Source of the DNA: Streptomyces caatingaensis
Lineage (GTDB): Bacteria; Actinomycetota; Actinomycetes; Streptomycetales; Streptomycetaceae
Direction of reading: 5' to 3'
Length of the DNA stretch: 64,000 nucleotides
NCBI RefSeq assembly: GCF_001187435.1
Contig: NZ_LFXA01000009.1
Location: 310,001-374,000, forward strand
The notes beneath the pieces are model-generated. The model ran no database searches. It was not told the DNA's origin and saw only the letters and a list, made by a program, of their open reading frames with translations. The translations under genes were made by a program, and so were the position numbers. This document shows positions 32,812 through 41,024 of the stretch, piece by piece. Position 1 is the stretch's first letter. Each line of letters starts with the position of its first letter.

Positions 32812-33720
32812 TCAGTACGAGGAACCGCCCGCGCCCAGCGACCCCGTCGGGTGCCAGACGGTCTTCGTCTCCAGGAAGGCCAGCAGCCGGCCGGTGCCCG
32901 GAGCCGCGGACCAGTCCACAGGCTGTGGACGGAGGACGCGCTTGAGGTTGTCCGCCGCGGCCGTCTCCAGCTCCTTCGCCAGCTCCGCGTCCGCGCCCGC
33001 CAGGTCGATCGCGTTGACGTCCTGGTGCGCCGCCAGCGACGGGGCGATCTCGGCCGCGCGGCCGGAGAGGATGTTGACGACCCCGCCGGGCAGGTCGGAG
33101 GTGGCCAGCACCTCGCCCAGCGAGAGCGCCGGCAGCGGCGCCTTCTCGGAGGCGACCACGACCACCGTGTTGCCCGCGGCGATCGCCGGGGCGATCACCG
33201 AGACCAGGCCCAGGAAGGACGACTCGCCCGGCGCCACGAGGGCCACCACGCCGGTCGGCGCGGGCGAGGAGACGTTGAAGAACGGCCCGGCCACCGGGTT
33301 GGTGCCGCCCGCGATCTGGGCGATCTTGTCGGTCCAGCCCGCGTACCAGACCCAGCGGTCGATCGCGGCGTCCACCTGGGCGGCGGCCTTGGCCTTCGAC
33401 AGGCCCTCGGCGTCGGCCACTTCGGCGGCGAACTGCTCGCGGCGGCCCTCCAGCATCTCGGCGACGCGGTAGAGGATCTGGCCGCGGTTGTAGGCGGTCG
33501 CGCCCGACCAGGCGCCGAACGCCTTGCGCGCGGCGACGACCGCGTCACGGCCGTCCTTGCGCGACGACAGCGGCGCGTTCGCCAGCCAGTTGCCCTTGCC
33601 CGCCGCGTCAGCGGCTGATGTCGCAGCCGTCACCTCGTACACCCGCCCGCTCTCGGACCGGGGGAACTTGCCCCCGATGAACAGCTTGTACGTCTTGAAG
33701 ACACTCAGTCGCTCAGACAT
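32812..33720 (-). CDS. Truncated aldehyde dehydrogenase-like protein (probably inactive)
   Basis: Protein of 302 aa aligned with only the first half to two thirds of an aldehyde dehydrogenase. It lacks the catalytic domain: no GQxC cysteine and no ELGGK glutamate. The cofactor-binding segment is altered (VVALVAPGESSFLG instead of PWNFP; VVVVASEKAP instead of VLKPAE). The reading frame is clean, so it is a maintained gene rather than a recent wreck. ATG 33720 overlaps the active ALDH by 8 bp, which suggests a partner or regulatory subunit (inference). Confidence 0.8.
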   Translation of the reverse strand: MSERLSVFKTYKLFIGGKFPRSESGRVYEVTAATSAADAAGKGNWLANAPLSSRKDGRDAVVAARKAFGAWSGATAYNRGQILYRVAEMLEGRREQFAAEVADAEGLSKAKAAAQVDAAIDRWVWYAGWTDKIAQIAGGTNPVAGPFFNVSSPAPTGVVALVAPGESSFLGLVSVIAPAIAAGNTVVVVASEKAPLPALSLGEVLATSDLPGGVVNILSGRAAEIAPSLAAHQDVNAIDLAGADAELAKELETAAADNLKRVLRPQPVDWSAAPGTGRLLAFLETKTVWHPTGSLGAGGSSY

Positions 33721-35143
33721 CGAGGTACGCCTCCAGACCGTGACGGCCGCCCTCGCGGCCGAAGCCCGACTCCTTGAAGCCGCCGAACGGCGAGGTCGGG
33801 TCGAACTTGTTGAACGTGTTGGCCCAGACGACGCCGGCGCGGAGCTTGTCCGCGACCGCGAGCATCCGCGAGCCCTTCTCGGTCCAGATGCCCGCCGACA
33901 GGCCGTACTGCGAGTTGTTGGCCTTGGCGACGGCCTCCGCCGGGGTGCGGAACGTCAGGACGGACAGCACCGGGCCGAAGATCTCCTCGCGGGCGATCCG
34001 GTGGGCCTGGGTGACGTTGGTGAACAGCGTCGGCGCGAACCAGTAGCCCTGGGAGGGGAGTTCGCAGGACGGGGCCCAGCGCTCGGCGCCCTCCGCCGTG
34101 CCGCTGTCGGCCAGCTCCGTGATCCGGGCGAGCTGCTCGGCCGAGTTGATGGCACCCACGTCGGTGTTCTTGTCGAGCGGGTCGCCGACGCGCAGCGTGG
34201 ACATGCGGCGCTTGAGCGCGTCCAGCAGCTCGTCCTGGACCGACTCCTGCACCAGCAGGCGCGAACCGGCGCAGCAGACCTGGCCCTGGTTGAAGAAGAT
34301 GCCGTTGACGATGCCCTCGACGGCCTGGTCGATCGGGGCGTCGTCGAAGACGATGTTGGCGCCCTTGCCGCCCAGTTCGAGCGTGAGCTTCTTGCGGGTG
34401 CCGGCGACCGTGCGGGCGATCTGCTTGCCCACGGCGGTGGAACCGGTGAACGCGACCTTGTCGATTCCGTCGTGCGCCACCAGCGCGGCGCCCGTCGAGC
34501 CGTCGCCCGTCAGGATGTTGACGACGCCCTTGGGCAGCCCGGCCTGGCGGCAGATGTCCGCGAAGAACAGTGCCGAGAGGGGGGTCGTCTCGGCCGGCTT
34601 GAGGACGACCGTGTTGCCGGCGGCCAGCGCCGGGGCGATCTTCCACGCGAGCATCAGCAGCGGGAAGTTCCACGGGATGACCTGCCCGGCCACGCCCAGC
34701 GGCTTCGGGTCGGGACCGAAGCCCGCGTGCTCCAGCTTGTCGGCCCAGCCCGCGTAGTAGACGAAGTGCGCGGCGACCAGCGGGAGATCGGCGTCGCGCG
34801 TCTCCTTGATCGGCTTGCCGTTGTCCAGCGTCTCCAGGACGGCCAGCTCGCGGCTGCGCTCCTGGATGATGCGGGCGATGCGGAAGAGGTACTTGGCGCG
34901 CTCGGAGCCCGGCAGCGCCGACCACTTCTCGAACGCCTTGCGGGCGGCCCTGACCGCCCGGTCGACGTCCTCCGCGGTCGCCCGGGTGTACTCGGCGAGC
35001 ACTTCCTCGGTGGCCGGGGAGACGGTCTTGTCGAGCCCCCCGCCCGAGCTCTCGACGAACTCCCCGTCGATGAACAGGCCGTAGGACGGGGCGATGTCGA
35101 CGACCGCGCGCGATTCGGGCGCGGGCGCGTACTCGAATGCCAT
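33713..35143 (-). CDS. Aldehyde dehydrogenase
   Basis: NAD(P)-dependent aldehyde dehydrogenase of 476 aa with all key residues: PWNFP (157-161), VLKPAE (Lys182), ELGGK (Glu256) and GQVCCAGSR (catalytic Cys290). It lies 3 bp after deoC. Deoxyribose-phosphate aldolase yields glyceraldehyde 3-phosphate and acetaldehyde, so this enzyme probably oxidises the acetaldehyde to acetate (inference from operon). It would be controlled by the operator at 36159. Confidence 0.92.
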   Translation of the reverse strand: MAFEYAPAPESRAVVDIAPSYGLFIDGEFVESSGGGLDKTVSPATEEVLAEYTRATAEDVDRAVRAARKAFEKWSALPGSERAKYLFRIARIIQERSRELAVLETLDNGKPIKETRDADLPLVAAHFVYYAGWADKLEHAGFGPDPKPLGVAGQVIPWNFPLLMLAWKIAPALAAGNTVVLKPAETTPLSALFFADICRQAGLPKGVVNILTGDGSTGAALVAHDGIDKVAFTGSTAVGKQIARTVAGTRKKLTLELGGKGANIVFDDAPIDQAVEGIVNGIFFNQGQVCCAGSRLLVQESVQDELLDALKRRMSTLRVGDPLDKNTDVGAINSAEQLARITELADSGTAEGAERWAPSCELPSQGYWFAPTLFTNVTQAHRIAREEIFGPVLSVLTFRTPAEAVAKANNSQYGLSAGIWTEKGSRMLAVADKLRAGVVWANTFNKFDPTSPFGGFKESGFGREGGRHGLEAYLDV

Positions 35144-35146
35144 GTG

Positions 35147-36145
35147 TCAGTCCACCGTTACGTAGTCGGGACCGGAGTAACGCCCGGTGCTCAGCTTCTG
35201 ACGCTGCATCAGCAGGTCGTTGAGGAGGCTGGAGGCGCCGAAGCGGAACCACTGGTTCGTCAGCCACTCCTCGCCCACGGTCTCGTTCACCAGCACCAGG
35301 AACTTGATCGCGTCCTTGGTGGTGCGGATGCCGCCGGCCGGCTTCACACCGACCTGGACGCCGGTCGCGGCGCGGAAGTCGCGGACCGCCTCCAGCATCA
35401 GCAGGGTGTTCGCCGGGGTGGCGTTCACCGCGACCTTGCCGGTCGAGGTCTTGATGAAGTCGGCGCCCGCCAGCATCCCGAGCCAGGAGGCGCGGCGGAT
35501 GTTGTCGTACGTCGACAGCTCGCCCGTCTCGAAGATCACCTTCAGCCGGGCGGCGGAGCCGTCCGGACGGCGGCAGGCGTCCTTGACGGCCTTGATCTCC
35601 TCGAAGACGTCCAGGTAGCGGCCCGCGAGGAACGCGCCGCGGTCGATCACCATGTCGATCTCGTCCGCGCCCGCGGCCACGGCGTCCGCCGTGTCCGCCA
35701 GCTTGACGGGGAGCGCGGCGCGCCCGGCGGGGAACGCCGTCGCGACCGAGGCGACCTTGACGTCCGAGCCCGCCAGGGACTCCGCGGCGGTGGCCACCAT
35801 GTCCGGGTAGACGCAGATCGCGGCGGTGCGCGGGGTCGTGCGGTCCGTCGGATCCGGGTTGAGGGCCTTGGCGCACAGCGCCCGGACCTTGCCCGGGGTG
35901 TCCGCGCCCTCCAGGGTCGTCAGGTCGATCATCGAGATGGCCAGGTCGATGGCGTACGCCTTCGCCGTGGTCTTGATCGAACGGGTCCCGAGCGCCGCGG
36001 CACGGGCCTCCAGCCCGACCGGGTCCACTCCGGGGAGCCCGTGCAGGAATCGGCGCAACGTGCCGTCGGAGGCGGTCACGTCGGCCATCGACGCCAGTCG
36101 CTCCGCGGCTTCGTTGCCTTGGGAAGGAACAGTGGGCATGGTCAC
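35147..36145 (-). CDS. deoC: Deoxyribose-phosphate aldolase
   Basis: Class I aldolase of 332 aa splitting 2-deoxyribose 5-phosphate. The Schiff-base lysine lies in GADFIKTSTGK, and the second conserved lysine in GVKPAGGIRTTKDA. It belongs to the long eukaryote-like DeoC subgroup with about 60 extra N-terminal residues. GTG 36145 is chosen because TATGGT (36157-36152) lies 6 nt upstream, giving a leaderless mRNA; ATG 36139 is the alternative. First gene of the deoC-ALDH-ALDH-like operon. Confidence 0.93.
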   Translation of the reverse strand: MTMPTVPSQGNEAAERLASMADVTASDGTLRRFLHGLPGVDPVGLEARAAALGTRSIKTTAKAYAIDLAISMIDLTTLEGADTPGKVRALCAKALNPDPTDRTTPRTAAICVYPDMVATAAESLAGSDVKVASVATAFPAGRAALPVKLADTADAVAAGADEIDMVIDRGAFLAGRYLDVFEEIKAVKDACRRPDGSAARLKVIFETGELSTYDNIRRASWLGMLAGADFIKTSTGKVAVNATPANTLLMLEAVRDFRAATGVQVGVKPAGGIRTTKDAIKFLVLVNETVGEEWLTNQWFRFGASSLLNDLLMQRQKLSTGRYSGPDYVTVD

Positions 36146-36158
36146 CAGGCCACCATAT

Positions 36159-36170
36159 CTACGCGCGTAG
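36159..36170. promoter_or_regulatory. Nucleoside-regulon operator at deoC promoter
   Basis: Perfect CTACGCGCGTAG palindrome directly upstream of the TATGGT -10 of deoC, in the spacer between the -10 and -35 positions. Confidence 0.82.
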
Positions 36171-36383
36171 CACCTGTACACCCCCGGGTGCTGGGGGCGG
36201 AAGCGGCGATTCGCCTTCCTTTCGCTGTCGCGGGTCCGTGACATGCGGAGGACGGTGCGATGACACAAGATCAATAACTTCTTTCTCAGCAGCACCGCCC
36301 GACTCGACGGCCCCACCCGACAGAGGAAAGCGGCATGCGGATCGTCTCTTCCACTTCCAGCGCTCGTTCACCAGGAGCCACGC

Positions 36384-37331
36384 ATGTCCCGTCGCCGTAC
36401 CACCGCCCGTACCACCGCCCGCACCACCCTGCGCATCGCCCTCGCCTCCGCCGCCGTGGCGGGCGCGGTCCTCGCCCCGGTCTCGTCGGCGTTCGCGGCG
36501 CCCCGGACGCCGGCGGTCGCCGTCGCCGCCGCCGACGAGTCCGGCCCGGTGCGCACCTACAAGCTGCCCGACGGCAGCCGCGCGAGCGTCCACGAGACGA
36601 AGGACGGCCACTTCCAGGTGGCCGTCTCCAAGGGCGACGTCATGCTCGCCGTCCTCGACGGCAAGCGGCCCTACGCGACGGTGCACGACCTGTTCGTCGA
36701 GATGGACGTCCGCAACGGCCGGGTCACCTGGGTCGAGCAGAAGAACATCGGCCTGGGCAAGGACGGGGGCAACCGCTTCACCCGCGGCAAGTACATCGGC
36801 AACAAGGCGCTGCCGGGCGGCATCCGCGCCGTCGTCTACCAGCGTGCGCAGCACGAGTTCACCGCGTACGTCGTCTGGAACGGCAAGCTGGTGAAGGTCC
36901 TCGACCGTACGCACCCGGCCGTCGTGACCGGCAAGTACGCCGGCTACGAGGTCCGGCTCGACGCGCGCACCGGCAAGGTCGTCGCCCTGAAGGACAAGGG
37001 CAGCTCCGGTCAGGGCCGGACCACTCGCGAGGCGTGCGCCGTCGTGAAGCAGCAGGACATCGGTGCGGGCACGCTCGCGGTCATGGTCAACAGCCCGGAC
37101 GGTCCGGAGGTGTCGCTCGAGGACATGGGCGACCGCAGCCTCGTCCTGGGCCACCTGGACCGCAAGCACCCGTCCCTCCCCAAGAGCGCGGGCATCATCG
37201 CCAAGATCACCGACATCGACACCGCTCAGCCGAAGCTCGTCACCAAGGTGGAGGGCGGACTCCACACCTACGCCACCACCCTCTTCCCGAAGCTGCCCAA
37301 GGGCTGCACGGTGGTGAACCACGTCAAGTGA
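36384..37331 (+). CDS. Secreted protein of unknown function
   Basis: Exported protein of 315 aa. A Thr/Arg-rich n-region precedes the signal core (LRIALASAAVAGAVLAPVSS) and cleavage near AFA at residue 38. The mature protein is globular, basic and rich in Lys/Val strands (KLPDGSRASVHETKDGHFQV) with two Cys (near 212 and 309) that could form a disulfide. No family recognised. AGGAG lies 10 nt before ATG 36384. The 213 bp upstream hold nothing recognisable besides the deoC promoter. Confidence 0.8.
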   Translation: MSRRRTTARTTARTTLRIALASAAVAGAVLAPVSSAFAAPRTPAVAVAAADESGPVRTYKLPDGSRASVHETKDGHFQVAVSKGDVMLAVLDGKRPYATVHDLFVEMDVRNGRVTWVEQKNIGLGKDGGNRFTRGKYIGNKALPGGIRAVVYQRAQHEFTAYVVWNGKLVKVLDRTHPAVVTGKYAGYEVRLDARTGKVVALKDKGSSGQGRTTREACAVVKQQDIGAGTLAVMVNSPDGPEVSLEDMGDRSLVLGHLDRKHPSLPKSAGIIAKITDIDTAQPKLVTKVEGGLHTYATTLFPKLPKGCTVVNHVK

Positions 37332-37343
37332 CGCCCCCGGGGG

Positions 37344-37381
37344 GGCGGGGCGGGCCGCCGGTGACGCCGGCCCGCCCCGCC
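37344..37381 (+). terminator. Terminator after secreted protein gene
   Basis: A 13-bp GC stem pairs 37344-37356 with 37369-37381, 12 bp after the stop codon. Confidence 0.75.
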
Positions 37382-37465
37382 GTTGGTGTTTCCGCTGGTA
37401 CGAGGGGTACGGGCGTTGCCGTACTGCAACCTCCGCCGGCCCTCCCGTCCGGCAGAATCGGCCCC

Positions 37466-38098
37466 ATGACGAGCTCCCCCGACGCGCCCCAGCAGCCGGC
37501 CTACGCCGACCGGCGCTACCGCTCCTCCGCCGGCATCGCCGCCGGCGTCATGCTGCTGGCGCTCGCCGCGTGGCTGGGCGGCGACGCGATCGTGCGCGGC
37601 GAGGGCCGGGCGCCCTGGCTCGCGCTGGCCGGACTGCTGTGCGTGGTGCCCCTGGTGATCGCGTTCACCCTGCGCCCGGTGGTGTGGGCGAACGACGACC
37701 GCCTCGTCGTCCGCAACCCGTTCCGGACGATCACCCTGCCCTGGGCCCGGGTCGTGACCGTCCGCGCCGGCTACTCCAGCGAGGTCCTCGCGGAGGGGGG
37801 CGCGAAGTACCAGCTCTGGGCGATCCCCGTCTCGCTGCGGCAGCGCAAGCGCGCGGCGCGGCGGGTGCAGCGGGACGCGGCCGAGGACGTCACGGGCCGC
37901 GCGTCGCTGCTCTCCCCCGCCTCCTCGGGCCCCCTGCGCGCCCCCTCCGACCAGGCCATCGAGGACCTGCGCGAACTCGCGGAGCGGGGTGCGAAGCGGG
38001 AGGGCGCGCAGGGCGCGGCGGTCGTGCGCTGGGCGTACGAGGTGATTGCTCCGTCGGTGGTGGGGCTGGTGTTGTTCGTGGTGCTGTATCTGGAGTAG
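37466..38098 (+). CDS. PH-domain membrane protein
   Basis: Membrane protein of 210 aa: two N-terminal helices (about 23-42 and 50-68), a bacterial PH-like domain (VWANDDRLVVRNPFRTITL, then WARVVTVRAGYSSEVL), and a C-terminal helix (190-208). Related actinobacterial proteins have no assigned function. ATG 37466 follows CAGAAT (37453-37458) by 7 nt, so it is probably leaderless. Confidence 0.82.
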   Translation: MTSSPDAPQQPAYADRRYRSSAGIAAGVMLLALAAWLGGDAIVRGEGRAPWLALAGLLCVVPLVIAFTLRPVVWANDDRLVVRNPFRTITLPWARVVTVRAGYSSEVLAEGGAKYQLWAIPVSLRQRKRAARRVQRDAAEDVTGRASLLSPASSGPLRAPSDQAIEDLRELAERGAKREGAQGAAVVRWAYEVIAPSVVGLVLFVVLYLE

Positions 38099-38341
38099 CG
38101 GGGGGTGGGGTTCGCGGCGGGGTGGGGTCCGTTGGGGGGGCTTCCGTTGCGGGGTGGGGTCTGTCGTGGGGTCGGCTTCTTTGCGGTGACGCGGCGGGAG
38201 GGTGACGCGGCGGGACGGTGGAGTTCGTCCCGTCCGCGGCCGACCGCCATGGGCCGGTGGGGAAGAAGAGGACATGACATACACGGCGTCACTCTGTTCC
38301 TCCACCTGTACTGATCGCGGTCGTTGCGTAGCCTGCCGATC

Positions 38342-38740
38342 ATGAATGCTGGTGTGAGTGGTGTGGATCGCGTGGGCCGTGTGGGCTGCGTGGGTCGCGT
38401 GGGAGAGATCGTCGTCGACTGCGGGGATCCCGGACGTCTGGTCCGCTTCTGGGCCGGGCTGCTGGGCGGCGAGCCGGTGGACCGGGGGCCCGGCTGGTCG
38501 TACGTGGAGCCGCCGGGCTTCGTCCGGCTGGCCTTCCAGCGCGTGCCCGAGGCCAAGCAGGTCAAGAACCGGCTCCACCTCGACGTGGAGGTCGACGCGG
38601 TCGACACCGCCGTCGCCGAGGCGCTGCGCCTGGGCGGCGCGCGCCTGGGCGAGCCGGTGACCGACGAGCAGGGCAGCTTCCAGGTCATGACGGATCCCGA
38701 GGGGAACGAGTTCTGCTTCCTCTGGGGGTGGGTGCGGTAA
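38342..38740 (+). CDS. VOC-family (glyoxalase-like) protein
   Basis: Small protein of 132 aa in the vicinal-oxygen-chelate superfamily: EIVVDCGDPGRLVRFWAGLL opens the first beta-alpha-beta unit and DPEGNEFCFL closes the second. No metal ligand set can be assigned with confidence. Residues 4-21 are encoded by a GTGGG-rich near-repeat (VDRVGRVGCVGRVGE) that looks like slippage. ATG 38342 is 7 nt after TAGCCT (38329-38334), so it is leaderless. Confidence 0.82.
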   Translation: MNAGVSGVDRVGRVGCVGRVGEIVVDCGDPGRLVRFWAGLLGGEPVDRGPGWSYVEPPGFVRLAFQRVPEAKQVKNRLHLDVEVDAVDTAVAEALRLGGARLGEPVTDEQGSFQVMTDPEGNEFCFLWGWVR

Positions 38741-38747
38741 CTCCCCG

Positions 38748-39554
38748 TCAGACGGCGGCCGTTCGGCAGTCCCGGCAGAGGCCGGGGGCGGGCGAACGGA
38801 AGGCGCGTTCGCAGCCGTCGCACGTCTGGAGCGGGTGCGGGCGGGGCGGCTGCGCCGACCGCCCGGTCGTGGGCGGCAGGTGCGGCGGCAGCCATTCGCG
38901 GAGGCTGTAGGCGAGGAGGCGCGCGGGCCTCGGAATGGGACCGACGGGGAGATCGGCGGTCAGTGTGCGGGCGACCTGCCCGGGCCGGATGCCGCGATCG
39001 AGCCAGGCCCGGACGGCGGGGGCGAGGGCGCCGACGTCCTTGCGGGAGAGGAGGAGGCGGGGGTCGTCCCGGCGGAGAGCGGCGAGGAGATCGACGGCGG
39101 GGCGATCGCCGGGCTGCGCCCGGGTGGTCTCCGGCGCCTCCTCGGTCTTCGGCGGGTTGGCGGGCGCGGGCCGCGGGGCCGTGCCGACGGCAGCCGTCAA
39201 CTGCGCCGCCCCCTGCGGCTGTTCGTACCATCGGGTGACAGTGACGACCTGCCCCTTGTCGTTGCGGACGCGCCTGCGCTCCAGGTACCCCGCCTTCTCC
39301 AGCTCGCGCAGGGCGCGGGCGATGGTGATCTCCCCTTCCGGGAAGCGCCTGGTGAGGTCCTTGATGCCGATGGTGGCCCCGTCGGGGAGCGACTGGACGT
39401 ACACCCCGATGCCGATCGCGACGAGGGACAGGTCGCGGTGCTGGGCGAGGTGATTGCCCACGACGGTGAAGTGGGTGGTGTGCCGGTGGCGGATGTGCAC
39501 CACGCCGGCGCGCGCGGGCGCGCTAGACTGCTCGACAGTCATAGGGAAGCTCAT
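38748..39554 (-). CDS. Winged-helix DNA-binding protein with C-terminal zinc motif
   Basis: Protein of 268 aa. An N-terminal winged HTH (residues about 40-110; IGIKDLTRRFPEGEITIARA, then ELEKAGYLERRRV) is like replication-initiator or helix-turn-helix proteins of actinobacterial mobile elements. A linker and alpha-helical middle follow, and the C-terminus carries CxxC-x13-CxxC (CDGC, CRDC), a likely zinc finger. GAGG lies 5 nt before ATG 39554; ATG 39542 is possible. It sits at the edge of the accessory island. Target unknown. Confidence 0.78.
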   Translation of the reverse strand: MSFPMTVEQSSAPARAGVVHIRHRHTTHFTVVGNHLAQHRDLSLVAIGIGVYVQSLPDGATIGIKDLTRRFPEGEITIARALRELEKAGYLERRRVRNDKGQVVTVTRWYEQPQGAAQLTAAVGTAPRPAPANPPKTEEAPETTRAQPGDRPAVDLLAALRRDDPRLLLSRKDVGALAPAVRAWLDRGIRPGQVARTLTADLPVGPIPRPARLLAYSLREWLPPHLPPTTGRSAQPPRPHPLQTCDGCERAFRSPAPGLCRDCRTAAV

Positions 39555-39998
39555 TCCTTCCTCGATGATCAGGCCCTCGCCCGGGATGCCCGTCCCGGCG
39601 GGGGCCGTCGTCGTTTTTCGGTTGTCGCGTGGCGCGACCGTACCGCGCCGCTCCCGGCATGTGTCAGCGCGTCACCCGATGGGGTGAGGGGGTGGGGGTG
39701 GGGTTGGGAAGGGTTCTTCCTCCTTGGGTTTGAGGGGTGTTGGGCGGCGCCGGGGGGTGGGGCGCCGGGACGGGGGAACCGTGATGCAGTGCGGGCCTGG
39801 GGAGTTGACCGGTTCGGTTGCTCCTGTCGGCCCAGCCGGGGGAGCGACGCGGCAGTCGCAGGTCCGGAAGAGCGGGCGCCACCACGAGATCCTTAGTCCA
39901 AGGCGTGCATAGTCGCATTACGGCATGGACGCTCATGCATGACCCCTCCTACTGTCATCGCAGGCCGCCCAAACAGGGCTCAGGGCAAGGGCGTTCAC
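39555..39998. other. 444-bp non-coding boundary of accessory island
   Basis: This stretch has no convincing gene. It holds the promoter side of the winged-helix gene, a GT-rich tract (39680-39790) with the first copy of an imperfect direct repeat, and an AT-richer part with TGCAT/ATGCA arms (39907-39941). GC drops here from core values toward those of the island. Confidence 0.6.
39731..39800 (+). repeat. Imperfect direct repeat, copy A
   Basis: About 60 bp starting TGAGGGG and ending GTGATGCAGTGCGG closely resemble 40521-40590 with a one-base length change between anchor motifs. The two copies lie upstream of two small genes of similar context, so they may be duplicated 5' regions. Confidence 0.5.
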
Positions 39999-40163
39999 AT
40001 GTCCGAACGCTCAGCGCTCATCCGTCTCACCGGCAGCGGCAGTGGTGAGTGCGGAGAAAAGGACTGCCCGAACATCTACCGCACTTCGAGGGGATCGTTC
40101 GTCGTACAAGGCGATGTGTCCGATGCCATCGAGCCGCCCGTGGGCGAGGGGCTCGTGGGGTAA
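39999..40163 (+). CDS. Short orphan protein, probably truncated
   Basis: Predicted protein of 54 aa beginning SERSALIRLTGSGSGECGEK, followed by DCPNIYRTSRGSFVVQG. This pattern (CxxxxCPxxYRTxRGxxVVQG) is familiar from 60-80 aa proteins that accompany DUF6879/XRE modules in Streptomyces. The usual C-terminus is missing; the frame ends about where an antisense DUF1453-like remnant begins. AAGGG lies upstream of ATG 39999. Confidence 0.55.
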   Translation: MSERSALIRLTGSGSGECGEKDCPNIYRTSRGSFVVQGDVSDAIEPPVGEGLVG

Positions 40164-40366
40164 AGCGACGCGGCTCCCCGCACTCCGGCTCCGGCCGCCT
40201 GGTCGATCCACAGGGCCAGACCGAGGTGTGCGCCCACAGACGCGATCCACAGTCCGGTCATCGCCGCCGAACCCCTGCGCAGCGCCTCCCCGTCGGGCCC
40301 GGACCAGACCTGTACGGTCCGGGCTATGACTCCGCCGAGCGCCGCCGCAAGGCCCAGACTCGCCAC
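40076..40366 (-). pseudogene. Remnant of a DUF1453-like membrane protein
   Basis: On the minus strand a 96-codon frame reads like the C-terminal half of a DUF1453/CcdC-type membrane protein: ARTVQVWSGPDGEALRRGS, then MTGLWIASVGAHLGLALWID. The N-terminal membrane half is gone, with an in-frame TAG directly before 40366. The last 30 codons no longer resemble the family and overlap the plus-strand 54-aa gene. I read it as a decayed fragment. Confidence 0.5.
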
Positions 40367-40718
40367 CTAGGCCGAGTGGACGGTTGTGGAACGGCCATGC
40401 CTGGAGTGGTTCACCATTCATGTCACATGGAGTCGGCGTCGCTCTCTCTGCGAGCGGGGACAGGGCTGAATCGGCGTGGGTTGAGGGAAGGGGGTGCGAT
40501 GGCTTCTTGGACCGCTGATCTGAGGGGGAGTTGGGCGGGGCCGGAGGTGGGGTGCCGGGCGGGGAAACCGTGATGCGGTCCGGAGCGTGTTGGGAGCAAG
40601 AGCGCATCGCAGCGCTGAGGGGCGCTGGGTGGGGTAGCTCTGCGCCCTCTTGACCTGGGGTGAGTGGAGGGCTGATGGTCGTGCAACTGACCGCAACGGC
40701 CCGACACGGGAGGCAGTT
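40367..40718. other. 352-bp intergenic stretch in accessory island
   Basis: No gene is supported here. It carries the second copy of the imperfect direct repeat (40521-40590) and, at its right end, the GGGAGG ribosome binding site for the gene at 40719. Confidence 0.5.
40521..40590 (+). repeat. Imperfect direct repeat, copy B
   Basis: Second copy of the repeat at 39731-39800. Shared anchors are TGAGGGG at the left and CCGTGATGC at the right, 49-50 bp apart in both, with scattered substitutions between. Confidence 0.5.
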
Positions 40719-41024
40719 ATGCCGCTTCGGTTCATCGGTATCGATCCCAACACTGGCCACAACGAGTGCCCTGCGGTCTGGGTCGACACGGACAAAGAAC
40801 CCGAACCCGAGCTCCTCTTCCAAGGGTGGCTGGCCGACGAGGCACTTCAGGCTGAATGCCGGAAGGACAGTCCCAAACCCGACACGGAGGCTGTCGTCCG
40901 TATCCCGGTACGCATGGTGCCGCTGATCAGGAAGGCGTGTGATGTCGCAGAGGAAGCAGCCGCCAAGCTTCGAGGAACTGCTGGAATCGGCACAGGTGTC
41001 AGCGGTGCACCTGGAGATGCGTGA
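40719..41024 (+). CDS. Conserved small protein of DUF6879 modules
   Basis: Protein of 101 aa beginning PLRFIGIDPNTGHNECPAVW and continuing with LLFQGWLADEALQAEC and VVRIPVRMVPLIRKAC. It resembles short uncharacterised proteins encoded just upstream of DUF6879 genes in Streptomyces. GGGAGG lies 5 nt before ATG 40719. The last 83 bp overlap the DUF6879 gene in another frame, which is more than usual; the natural stop may have been lost. Confidence 0.7.
   Translation: MPLRFIGIDPNTGHNECPAVWVDTDKEPEPELLFQGWLADEALQAECRKDSPKPDTEAVVRIPVRMVPLIRKACDVAEEAAAKLRGTAGIGTGVSGAPGDA

Noticed and set aside
32812..33720. ALDH-like gene as a recent pseudogene of the upstream ALDH
   Set aside because: The frame is uninterrupted, starts with a coupled ATG and diverges evenly from the intact enzyme, so it is an old, maintained paralogue.
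38342..38410. GTGGG-rich tract as a regulatory microsatellite
   Set aside because: It is in frame within the VOC gene and only mildly repetitive; coding use explains it.
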